A stretch of DNA of 11,057 nucleotides from positions 1-11,057 of the forward strand of contig JACRBO010000580.1 in assembly GCA_016219235.1 (NCBI GenBank). The letters run 5' to 3'. Position numbers and translations under genes: made by a program. The stretch is from Chloroflexota bacterium. GTDB lineage: Bacteria; Chloroflexota; Anaerolineae; Fen-1058. This document shows positions 1-6,915 of the stretch, in pieces. Below the pieces are notes generated by a model. It did no database searches and was not told the origin of the DNA. It worked only from the letters and a program-made list of their open reading frames with translations. How positions within the stretch are numbered: position 1 is the stretch's first letter; each line of letters opens with the position of its first letter.

Positions 1-492
1 CGTACCCGCATAATAAGCGATCGACAGGGCTTCATTGAAGCCGCGCCGCGCCGCCGAGGCCGCCCGCACATTGGCCTGAATCGCCATGCGCATGCCCAAC
101 TGGCCGACCGCCAGCGAGAACGACGCGCCCATGATGAAGGCGATGGTGCGGCCGATGGCGACGATGATCTGCGCGCTGGCCGCGCCAAACTCCGCCTCGG
201 CTTCCTTACTGGGTGGCACGACATACACGCTGAGGAACATCAACACCGTCAGGACGCCGATCAGCGGCAAAATGGTGCGCAGCTGCTGACCCAGGTAACT
301 CTCGGCGCCGATGCGGATCGCGTTCCACACTTCCTGCATCTTAGCCGTGCCCTTGTCATTCTTGAGCACCTTGCCGCGCAACCACCAGGCGTAAGCCAGA
401 CTGATAAACGCCGTGATGACGACGCCCACGATCGCTATCTGCTCGAACGTGTTGAGTCCGTGTCGCCCTAAACCAAGAATACCAGTATCCAC
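1..492 (-). CDS. hppA: Membrane H+-translocating pyrophosphatase, N-terminal part (cut by left edge)
   Basis: This is the first 164 codons of a K+-stimulated or K+-independent proton-pumping inorganic pyrophosphatase, a membrane enzyme that couples PPi hydrolysis to H+ (or Na+) export. The call rests on the typical N-terminal pattern: a first TM helix (about residues 18-38), the segment YAWWLRGKVL followed by NDKGTAKMQEVWNAIRIGAE and the YLGQQLRTILPLI stretch, a second TM (about 75-90), a short extracytoplasmic loop rich in Glu/Ala, and a third TM (about 108-128) leading to GMRMAIQANVRAASAARRGF. The catalytic loops lie beyond the window. The start is GTG at 492-490, chosen because a strong AAGGAGG (497-503) sits just upstream and the protein then opens exactly as family members do. 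It is transcribed away from the neighbouring kinase gene's 3' end, from a promoter near 699-726. Cation specificity cannot be read from this fragment. Confidence 0.93.
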   Translation of the reverse strand, partial: MDTGILGLGRHGLNTFEQIAIVGVVITAFISLAYAWWLRGKVLKNDKGTAKMQEVWNAIRIGAESYLGQQLRTILPLIGVLTVLMFLSVYVVPPSKEAEAEFGAASAQIIVAIGRTIAFIMGASFSLAVGQLGMRMAIQANVRAASAARRGFNEALSIAYYAGT

Positions 493-522
493 GCTGCCTC
501 CTTGAGATGAAATAAGTGTCCA

Positions 523-546
523 AGTGATCCGCAGGCGCGGATCACT
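523..546 (-). promoter_or_regulatory. Perfect 10-bp hairpin in the hppA leader
   Basis: AGTGATCCGC and GCGGATCACT are separated by a 4-nt loop, giving a perfect 10-bp stem. It lies about 20 nt upstream of the AAGGAGG ribosome binding site, inside the predicted leader. It is not followed by a U run, so it does not look like a classic terminator. It could be an mRNA-stabilising or regulatory structure, or simply a small inverted repeat; no known riboswitch was recognised. Confidence 0.45.
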
Positions 547-586
547 CCAGAACCGATCAACACTGCATGGCAGGTACACAATCAAA

Positions 587-617
587 CTTCCGAAGCCGGC
601 AAATCAAGCCTCGGAAG
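587..617. repeat. Small inverted repeat in the hppA leader
   Basis: CTTCCGA (587-593) pairs with TCGGAAG (611-617), and the 17-nt interior can extend the stem with GCC/GGC after a 4-nt bulge. It falls within the predicted hppA 5' leader. It is a weaker structure than the hairpin at 523-546 and may be chance. Confidence 0.3.
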
Positions 618-698
618 CGCACATATCGTGGTACGGGAAATCCAGGTGATGCCGCAATAAGCGGTTCCAGACAACTTCGAGCCGTTAAAGATGGGCAC

Positions 699-726
699 AT
701 TGTACTTGATCGAAGAGGTTAGTCAA
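699..726 (-). promoter_or_regulatory. Predicted sigma70 promoter for hppA
   Basis: Reading the minus strand, TTGACT (726-721) is followed after 16 nt by TACAAT (704-699), one base short of ideal spacing. Transcription would start near 692 and give a leader of about 200 nt before the GTG at 492. No comparably good promoter was seen closer to the gene. Confidence 0.6.
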
Positions 727-750
727 GTGACAACATTCACGCTCAAACAA

Positions 751-896
751 CCGATCGGTGTCCCAAACCAGCAATTCTCAATTTGAACTTGACGCTCGCG
801 CTGGATTGCCAAATCCAGCGGCTAAGGCGACGGATTTGGCAATCCGTCGGGAGCACATTTGCCAAAATGAGAATTGCTGGTTCCAACTCCGATCGG
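751..896. repeat. Nested palindromic (MITE-like) element
   Basis: The ends read CCGATCGG (751-758) and CCGATCGG (889-896). Next come 15-bp perfect inverted arms AACCAGCAATTCTCA (766-780) and its complement (868-882), continuing with TTTG after one mismatch. Inside sit two tandem hairpins, each with a 9-bp perfect stem and 4-nt loop: 799-820 (loop GCCA) and 828-849 (loop TGGC). The two hairpins are themselves complementary over 14 bp (804-817 with 833-846). The whole is nearly symmetric about 824-825. It holds no gene and lies just upstream of the hppA promoter. It could be a non-autonomous mobile repeat or a structured RNA. No other copy is present in the window. Confidence 0.7.
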
Positions 897-1085
897 CCAA
901 TCCTGCACAGTGGAAATCCGCTGGCAGGTCGGCGCGGCGTTACAACAGGCTCACACCGAGCAGGCCACCCTGAATTTCAAGCCAAGAAGGCCCAGCGGGC
1001 GGGGCGAGGGAACAATTTCATAAGGGGTCGTGACATGAACTCGCCAACGGCATCACTCTCTCCGGGCACACCTCGAGCGACCCGG

Positions 1086-4000
1086 CTAGGCTTTGACCAC
1101 GCCACGATCAGAGGGTATCAGGATACAGAAGGTGGAGCCTTCGCCAAGTTGGCTTTCCACCCAGACACGGCCCTTGTGCCACTCCGCGATCGATTTGACG
1201 ATCGCCAGGCCCAGACCGGTGCCCTTAATGTCGATTGTCTCGCGCCGCTTGACGCGGTAAAAACGCTCGAACAGCCGCACTTGATCGGCTGGCGCAATAC
1301 CGATACCGGTGTCTTTCACGGCCACCATCATCGCTTCATCGCGCTCTTCAACCGAGACGGTGATCGTGCCGCCCGTCGGCGTATACTTCAGGGCATTGTC
1401 CACCAGGTTCGTGATGGCATGGCGCAGCAAACCTTGATCACCATAAATCACGCGCTCGGACAAGCGGCCTAGCGTCAGCGCCAGGCCGCGTGACAAAGCC
1501 TGACCTGCCACCGCGTCCGTCACGGTGCGGACGATGTCGGCCAATGCGCACGTTTCGCGCACGATGCCCACGCCCGCCTCGATGCGGCCCAGATCGAGCA
1601 GATCGTCGATCAATTCCGTCATCTGTTCGATACCGGCCATCACCTTCTCGGTATAGTCTTGCTGCTTGGGCGTCAACGAGCCGACCATCGGCAGCATCGT
1701 CGCATAGCCGCGCATGTAAGTCAACGGTGCGCGCAGGTCGTGGCTGACTGTCGCCACAAACTCGCTCTTCATCGCATCCAGTTCTTTCAGATGCGTGATG
1801 TCGCGCAGTACCGCCACACGGCCAATGACTTGATTGTCACTACTGTTGATGGCCGACGCGCTGCCGTATAACGTGCGGCCATCGGGCAGCGCAATTTCGG
1901 CGGTGCGCGTCTTCGGCTCGTCGCCCGCCGCAAACAAGCGCTGCATCGAAAGGTCGGGCCAGACATCGGTCACCAGTTGGCCGATCGAAGCGCCGGCTTT
2001 CAGATGGAAAGCAACCTCCGTCGCCGGATTGCACAGCAGGACATGATTATCTTTGTCGGTGACGATGACGGCGTCGCTGGTGCTCGTCAACACTGCCTGC
2101 AAGCGGCGACGGCCGCCCTCGGCTAATTGGAACAGCCGCGCGTTCTCGATCAGGACAGCGGCCTGCCCCGCCAGTGTGCCCAGGACATTGACTTCCGCCT
2201 CGCTAAAGGTGTGGACATCGGCATAACCCAACCACATGATGCCGATGGGTTTAGCCTGGCGGCGAATCGGCAACACGGCAATCGCCCGCACACCCGGCCC
2301 CACCAGATTGGGATCGAGCATCGCGCGCGAGCGGGCGCGGTTGACGTTATCGATCAAGATCGGCGCTTCGCTGGGCACGCCCAAACCCGCCAACGCCCGA
2401 TCGAGCGGCGTCAACGACTGCGGTCCCTCACCGCTGGCCAGCACCATTTCCGGCAAGGCGTCATCGGTGAGCACTACCAGGCGCGCCACGCGCGCGGGCG
2501 TGGCCTGCATCGCACCGGCCAGCAGCGGCGGCACGCCGCGCTCCAGATCGAGTGAAGCCGATACCGTCTGGCTGACACGCAGCAGCAACGACAAATCATC
2601 CACGCGATCTTTCAAGGCCAACCGCATTTGTTCAAAAGCCTGGCCCAGTTGACCGACTTCATCTTCACCACTGCTGGCGATGGGCTGATCGAGATGGCCC
2701 TGCGAGATGTGCGCAGCCGCTTTGGACAGATCTTTGATCGGCCGCGTAATCGCACCCGTTAATATCACCACGCCCACGCCCGCGAGCAAACCAATAAACA
2801 CCAGGAGGATCAGCAACGGCGTGGAGATTTGTAAGGCCAGGCTTAACACGCTCGTGATCGGGAGTTCAATCACAACCAGCCAGTTGGTGCCCGCCGCCGG
2901 CTGCACGAACAACAGGCGCGGCGTCCCGTCAGCAAAACGATCTTCGTACGCCGTGCCGCCTTCCGGTGTGATCAGCGTTGGCTTTAATTTCAGATCCAGA
3001 CTCCAGCTGGACAGGATAAGATCGGTGTCGCGATGCACGACAATCTGGCTGTTTTCATCAACCAGATAGCCAATGCCCTCGCCCAGCGTGTTCTGCAAGC
3101 TTTCACGCAAGCGTTCAATGAAGGGGTTGACCTGCAAGCGGGTGCGGCCCAGCAGCACCCCCTGTTGCTCACCGACTGGATCGCCCAGCGGCGCCACAAA
3201 TGAAATCAGGCTTTGCCCGTTCAGCGCGTAAACCACACTCATCTGTGGTGCGCGCGTTTGCAGCGTCCGGTCAATCAACACACGTTCTTCTTCGGTCGCT
3301 GGCGCCACGTCTTCGAGCGGGTATTGATCGTACAACTGGCCGCGATTGTCATACGTCAACAATTGATCGAAAAACGGACCGGTGCGCAGCGCCCCCAACA
3401 ACCCGGCTTGCCGCGTAGCGCGATCGGGGGAGCGCAGTTGTTCATCGGCCGCGAACTCGCCGATAAAACCCTGGCCGGTATGAAAGAATGAGGGAACTTC
3501 GCGCGCCGCTTTCAGCGCATCCCGTGACATCTGTGCAATCGAGGAGCGCTTGGCTTCTGACAGGGCAATCGCGCTGACCGCATACACCAGCACAATAATT
3601 AACATGCCCGTAAAGCTGATGAACGCCCACATGAGACGACCCGTCACCGTGCGGGCCCAGGGCGGCGCTGTAGGCCCGCCGCGCGGCAAGACCCACTGCG
3701 GACGGGCCAATTGAATCGCCTGCGCGATGACGCCGCCGAACAAGCCTTCGGTCAGCGTGGGCACCAGGCCGGCCATGAATAGCGGCCAGGCATAATTCAG
3801 CGCGGCCAGCGTGGTGCCGGGGGTGTACACAAAGAACGAGGGCAGCATGACGGGCCACGATAAAAACGCGGCCACCGGCGCAGCGAGCAGCGGCTGGCGC
3901 AGCCAGCGCCCGATCAACCCGCGATAATTCTGCCGGATGAAGACCGCGACCAACAAGCCAAACGCAATCACTTCGAAGCGCTGCGTTATCTCACCGCTTT

Positions 4001-4379
4001 GGAGACCGGCCTGAATGAAACCGCTCAAGCCGCTCAACAAGACGGTCGGGCCAATACCCAGCCAGGTGGCCGCCAGCAGCAGCGGCAGGCCGCTCAACAG
4101 CGGCGTCAACGGTACCGAGACTTCTTGCGGCCGGTTGGGAACCGGCTGAAAACCCGGCGCCGTGAAACGCCATAACATCACATTGCTCAGCACGATTGTG
4201 AGGAGCGCCAGACCACCGAAGATAAACCATTGCCGTCGACTGAGGGACAGGAACGACTGGCGCTGGCTGATGATCACCAGTAAGACAAGGAGTAAGTACA
4301 ACCCTAAAAGAATCAAGCCCTCGGGACGAACCGGCAGTTGAATCGACCAATTGAGCTGGCCTACAAATTCGATCTGCAT
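1086..4379 (-). CDS. Large multidomain membrane sensor histidine kinase
   Basis: This 1097-aa protein is expected to autophosphorylate on His and pass phosphate to a response regulator. Order of parts: about six TM helices in residues 21-222, a cytoplasmic Pro-rich linker, a TM at about 250-273, an extracytoplasmic sensor region of Cache type (about 275-512), a TM (513-541), HAMP (about 538-592), GAF (about 600-748), PAS (about 755-865), HisKA (868-935) and HATPase_c (about 975-1092). The phosphoacceptor is His880 in TVSHDLRAPLTYMRGY. The N box is NLVDNALKY (991-999), G1 is DTGIGI (1023-1028) and G2 GTGLGLAI (1053-1060), so the kinase core looks intact. The ATG at 4379 has GGAG 6 nt upstream. 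The N-terminal multi-TM block is an added module whose ligand cannot be told from sequence. No receiver domain or response regulator gene is in the window. It is divergent from the antiporter-like operon. Confidence 0.93.
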   Translation of the reverse strand: MQIEFVGQLNWSIQLPVRPEGLILLGLYLLLVLLVIISQRQSFLSLSRRQWFIFGGLALLTIVLSNVMLWRFTAPGFQPVPNRPQEVSVPLTPLLSGLPLLLAATWLGIGPTVLLSGLSGFIQAGLQSGEITQRFEVIAFGLLVAVFIRQNYRGLIGRWLRQPLLAAPVAAFLSWPVMLPSFFVYTPGTTLAALNYAWPLFMAGLVPTLTEGLFGGVIAQAIQLARPQWVLPRGGPTAPPWARTVTGRLMWAFISFTGMLIIVLVYAVSAIALSEAKRSSIAQMSRDALKAAREVPSFFHTGQGFIGEFAADEQLRSPDRATRQAGLLGALRTGPFFDQLLTYDNRGQLYDQYPLEDVAPATEEERVLIDRTLQTRAPQMSVVYALNGQSLISFVAPLGDPVGEQQGVLLGRTRLQVNPFIERLRESLQNTLGEGIGYLVDENSQIVVHRDTDLILSSWSLDLKLKPTLITPEGGTAYEDRFADGTPRLLFVQPAAGTNWLVVIELPITSVLSLALQISTPLLILLVFIGLLAGVGVVILTGAITRPIKDLSKAAAHISQGHLDQPIASSGEDEVGQLGQAFEQMRLALKDRVDDLSLLLRVSQTVSASLDLERGVPPLLAGAMQATPARVARLVVLTDDALPEMVLASGEGPQSLTPLDRALAGLGVPSEAPILIDNVNRARSRAMLDPNLVGPGVRAIAVLPIRRQAKPIGIMWLGYADVHTFSEAEVNVLGTLAGQAAVLIENARLFQLAEGGRRRLQAVLTSTSDAVIVTDKDNHVLLCNPATEVAFHLKAGASIGQLVTDVWPDLSMQRLFAAGDEPKTRTAEIALPDGRTLYGSASAINSSDNQVIGRVAVLRDITHLKELDAMKSEFVATVSHDLRAPLTYMRGYATMLPMVGSLTPKQQDYTEKVMAGIEQMTELIDDLLDLGRIEAGVGIVRETCALADIVRTVTDAVAGQALSRGLALTLGRLSERVIYGDQGLLRHAITNLVDNALKYTPTGGTITVSVEERDEAMMVAVKDTGIGIAPADQVRLFERFYRVKRRETIDIKGTGLGLAIVKSIAEWHKGRVWVESQLGEGSTFCILIPSDRGVVKA

Positions 4380-4418
4380 AAGTGCTCCGCATTGCTGTGG
4401 CGAAAATTCAGTGGGGAT

Positions 4419-4427
4419 ATTATAGCA
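4419..4427 (-). promoter_or_regulatory. Predicted extended -10 promoter of the kinase gene
   Basis: On the minus strand the sequence reads TGCTATAAT, a consensus -10 hexamer (4424-4419) with the TG of an extended -10 element (TGn). No good -35 is seen at the expected distance, which extended -10 promoters tolerate. Transcription would begin about 30 nt upstream of the kinase ATG at 4379. Confidence 0.55.
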
Positions 4428-4482
4428 TCAAGCCTGTTGGAAAGTGCAGTCGGGCAAAATTGACCCTAATTTGGCGCGGTTC

Positions 4483-4511
4483 TTGCACGAATTGTAGTGG
4501 CAGGTTACAAT
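4483..4511 (+). promoter_or_regulatory. Predicted sigma70 promoter of the antiporter-like operon
   Basis: TTGCAC (4483-4488) and TACAAT (4506-4511) are separated by exactly 17 nt. The start of transcription would be near 4518, about 33 nt before the ATG at 4551. It faces away from the kinase promoter, so the two share an intergenic region of 171 bp. Confidence 0.65.
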
Positions 4512-4550
4512 ACCGCCGCTTGGTAGTCTAAGATTGAATCATCGAGCCTA

Positions 4551-6191
4551 ATGACGCTCCCACCGATTATCCCCCTGGTCCTGCTCATCCTTGGCGCGCT
4601 GGCCGTTGGCGCCAGCGATCTGGCGCGATTGCGACGTCCCAATCTGGTGATGGTCGTAGCCGCGGCCTTGGCCTTGCTGACCGGTTTGCTAGTTCGCGGC
4701 GACGCGCCCGTAACGCAAATCGTGTCGGGCTGGCAGCCTGTGTCGGTCTTCACCGCCCCGATTAGTTTTCGCGTCGATCAAACGGCGTGGATCATGGGCG
4801 TCGGCTTGTTGATCGCGGGTCTGGCAACCGCCCTGGCCTGGCTGGCCTTTCCCGGCGAGAGCCGCCCGGCCCCGCGTGCGCTGTCGCTGTTGTTGATTGC
4901 CGCCGCCGTAGCCGGCGTCTACGCTAGCAATCTGCTCACCCTGACCATGGCCTGGGGCGCGCTGGACCTGATGTTTGTCGTGGCCTTGCTGGTGCGCAGC
5001 GGGCCGCAGGTCGGCCGGCGGGCGGCAGTGGCCATCATCCTCAACACCACTTCGACGATGTGCGTGTGGATTGCCACGCTGTTGATCGAAAACGGGCACG
5101 ATAGTCTGTATTGGCACCTGGTCAATCTGGCAGACGAGCCGCGCCTGTGGCTGGCGGCTGCCGGCGCCCTGCGGCTGGGGTTGTATCCGCTGCATCAGTG
5201 GCTGCCCGTCGATCCCAGCCGGGAAGCCAATCGATCTGCGCTGTTGTATACCGTTCCGACGATGGCCGGTCTGGCTCTGTGGGCGCGGCTGGCGATCACG
5301 CGCAATCTGCCCGAAGTGTCGATTGTGCCCCTGTTTGCCCTGGTCAGTGCCGTAGTAGGCGCGGTGCTGGCCTGGCAAAGCAGCCGATCGCGAGCGGGAT
5401 TGCCCTATGTCGCCCTGGGCCTGAGCGGGTTGGCAATGCTGGATTTGGGCGTATTGGCTACAGGTGGCACGCTGACCGCCGTCGCCCTGAACTGGCTATT
5501 CGTCATGATCAGTTTGTTCATTGCGCGCAGCTTCAGCCGTCGTGCGCCGTGGTGGTCGGCCGGCGGGCTGGTCGCCAGTTTAGCCATCATGGGGTTACCG
5601 GGTACACTGGGTTTTCCAGCGCGGTCCGCCATGATCACCAACCTGATCCACTCTGGCAGCTGGGGGTTGCTGGCTGGTGGCATCCTGAGCGAGGCGCTAC
5701 TAATCGCTGCCGTCATTCGCATGGCGTTCACCCCGCCCCCGGCGGGCGACGATCGACCGATCGGGTTGGTGAGGCAGGTCGCGTGCGGCCTGGCTATCAT
5801 CAGTGCAGCTGCGCCCCTGGTCCTGTTAGCGTTCAACTCAGCGTTGATACCGGGCACACCTCCACTGAATAATCTGCTGAGCAATCTGGAGCCTCTAACC
5901 CTGCTGGCCTGGTTACTGCCAGTCGGCGTAGGCACGGCGCTGGCGTGGCGCGATCTGCGTATGGCGACGCCGCCGACCTCGACCGAGCGTGACGCCATCG
6001 ATAGCGAAGCACCTCTCTGGCTGCGACTCATCCGGCTGGATTGGCTGAATGTCGCCGTTGGGTATGTGGTGCACCGCTCGACAACCCTCTTGCGCGGACT
6101 AGCAAGCGTAATCGAAGGCGAAGGTGGCCTGATCTGGGTCATTGTCATCGTCATCGTCGGCGTGGTCTTGACCAGCGGCGCGTTAAAGTGA
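4551..6191 (+). CDS. NuoL/NuoM-like proton-conducting membrane subunit, divergent
   Basis: A 546-aa, almost wholly hydrophobic protein with roughly 14 TM helices, resembling the antiporter-like subunits of complex I, Mrp antiporters and group 4 hydrogenases (Proton_antipo_M type). The clearest landmark is LYPLHQWLPVD (211-221) followed by SALLYTVPTM (229-238), which matches the PLHxWLP...SALLHAATM signature. The later MGLPGTLGFPARS (347-359) matches the broken TM12 helix. In canonical subunits Lys precedes the PLHxWLP motif and another Lys follows GF in TM12; here Arg208 and Arg358 stand there, and the usual His/Lys of TM8 is Tyr. The TM5 Glu has no clear counterpart (Asp139 is near). A C-terminal lateral-helix-like segment ends in EGEGGLIW (522-529). 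It is first gene of a three-gene operon. The ATG has only a weak ribosome binding site; an upstream in-frame TAG at 4524 limits the start. Confidence 0.8.
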   Translation: MTLPPIIPLVLLILGALAVGASDLARLRRPNLVMVVAAALALLTGLLVRGDAPVTQIVSGWQPVSVFTAPISFRVDQTAWIMGVGLLIAGLATALAWLAFPGESRPAPRALSLLLIAAAVAGVYASNLLTLTMAWGALDLMFVVALLVRSGPQVGRRAAVAIILNTTSTMCVWIATLLIENGHDSLYWHLVNLADEPRLWLAAAGALRLGLYPLHQWLPVDPSREANRSALLYTVPTMAGLALWARLAITRNLPEVSIVPLFALVSAVVGAVLAWQSSRSRAGLPYVALGLSGLAMLDLGVLATGGTLTAVALNWLFVMISLFIARSFSRRAPWWSAGGLVASLAIMGLPGTLGFPARSAMITNLIHSGSWGLLAGGILSEALLIAAVIRMAFTPPPAGDDRPIGLVRQVACGLAIISAAAPLVLLAFNSALIPGTPPLNNLLSNLEPLTLLAWLLPVGVGTALAWRDLRMATPPTSTERDAIDSEAPLWLRLIRLDWLNVAVGYVVHRSTTLLRGLASVIEGEGGLIWVIVIVIVGVVLTSGALK

Positions 6192-6195
6192 AAGT

Positions 6196-6915
6196 ATGGA
6201 CGTTCTAAAGACACTGTCTTCCATTCCGGGCCTGGCCGTGCTTATCGGGCTGATTGTGGCTGCGGCGCTGTTGGTCGTGCTGGTCAACTGGCGGCTGCTG
6301 ATTCTGGCGTTGGGTGTGCAGTATTTGCTGGTGGGCCTGATGCTGACCCGCGTCGTACCACTGGAACTGGCCGCGGTCAAGGCGCTGGTCGGCGTGATGA
6401 TCTGCCCGGTGCTGTTTATCACCGCACGCCGCGTCCGCTGGGGGCAGATCGATCAAGATGAGGCCGAGACCGATCAAGCGCCGAGCGATCCCCTGGCACC
6501 CGATCAACCCGCGCCCAAACCGGCGGCACGCCGGTCACTGTTCGGCTGGCTGATTAGCCCCGGTTTGCCGCTGCGGTTAATGGCCGCACTGTTGACCGCT
6601 GTGCTGGCCGTCAGTCTGGCGCTGCGCAATCCCCTGCCGGTCACGGGCGATGCGCTCGTCTCGCGTGACATCACGATCGGGACGTTTGGCCTGATACTGT
6701 TGGGGTTGTTGAATATCCTGCTGAATGAAAACCCACTAAAAGTGGGCGTAGGCTTGCTGAGTCTGCTGGCCGGTTTCGAGATGTTCTATACCTCGGTCGA
6801 ACCGACTCTCACGATCATCGGATTGCTGGGGATGACCAACTTGATCATCGGGCTGGCGATTTCGTATTTGACCACCGCCTGGGCAACGCATCCGCCGCGC
6901 GAGGCCCAACCATGA
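6196..6915 (+). CDS. NuoK/HyfE-like membrane subunit in two halves
   Basis: A 239-aa protein with two hydrophobic blocks, about three TM helices each (residues 12-77 and 114-228), joined by a polar Pro/Asp/Gln-rich linker (about 84-112). The length and layout resemble HyfE of hydrogenase 4. The C-terminal block (LLNILLNENPLKVGVGLLSLLAGFE, ending in an isoleucine/leucine-rich helix) resembles NuoK/MrpC, where membrane Glu residues are needed for proton transfer. Glu57, Lys62, Lys182 and Glu195 lie in or beside membrane segments and are the residues to examine. It starts 4 nt after the upstream stop, with no strong ribosome binding site, and its TGA overlaps the next ATG, so translation of the set is probably coupled. 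Assignment to HyfE rather than another NuoK relative is by layout and is less certain than membership of this superfamily. Confidence 0.65.
   Translation: MDVLKTLSSIPGLAVLIGLIVAAALLVVLVNWRLLILALGVQYLLVGLMLTRVVPLELAAVKALVGVMICPVLFITARRVRWGQIDQDEAETDQAPSDPLAPDQPAPKPAARRSLFGWLISPGLPLRLMAALLTAVLAVSLALRNPLPVTGDALVSRDITIGTFGLILLGLLNILLNENPLKVGVGLLSLLAGFEMFYTSVEPTLTIIGLLGMTNLIIGLAISYLTTAWATHPPREAQP

Larger units (their letters stand above)
493..1085. other. Gene-free stretch between hppA and the kinase gene
   Basis: No credible gene lies here. Positions 493-726 are the hppA leader and promoter and 751-896 the nested palindrome. In 897-1085, beyond the end of the kinase gene, nothing recognisable was found, and no strong intrinsic terminator for the kinase is obvious. 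Open frames crossing this stretch on the plus strand run antisense into the kinase gene and have no family-like sequence. Confidence 0.6.

Noticed and set aside
799..849. Tandem intrinsic terminators
   Set aside because: Neither hairpin is followed by a U run on either strand, and their mutual complementarity points to a nested palindrome instead.
783..1472. Plus-strand open frame of 229 codons beginning in the nested palindrome
   Set aside because: It overlaps the kinase catalytic domain in antisense, has no recognisable protein character and no good start signal.
5405..6214. Minus-strand open frame of 269 codons
   Set aside because: It lies entirely under the first antiporter-like gene, which shows clear family motifs and membrane character. 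This frame has Pro/Arg-rich low-information sequence.
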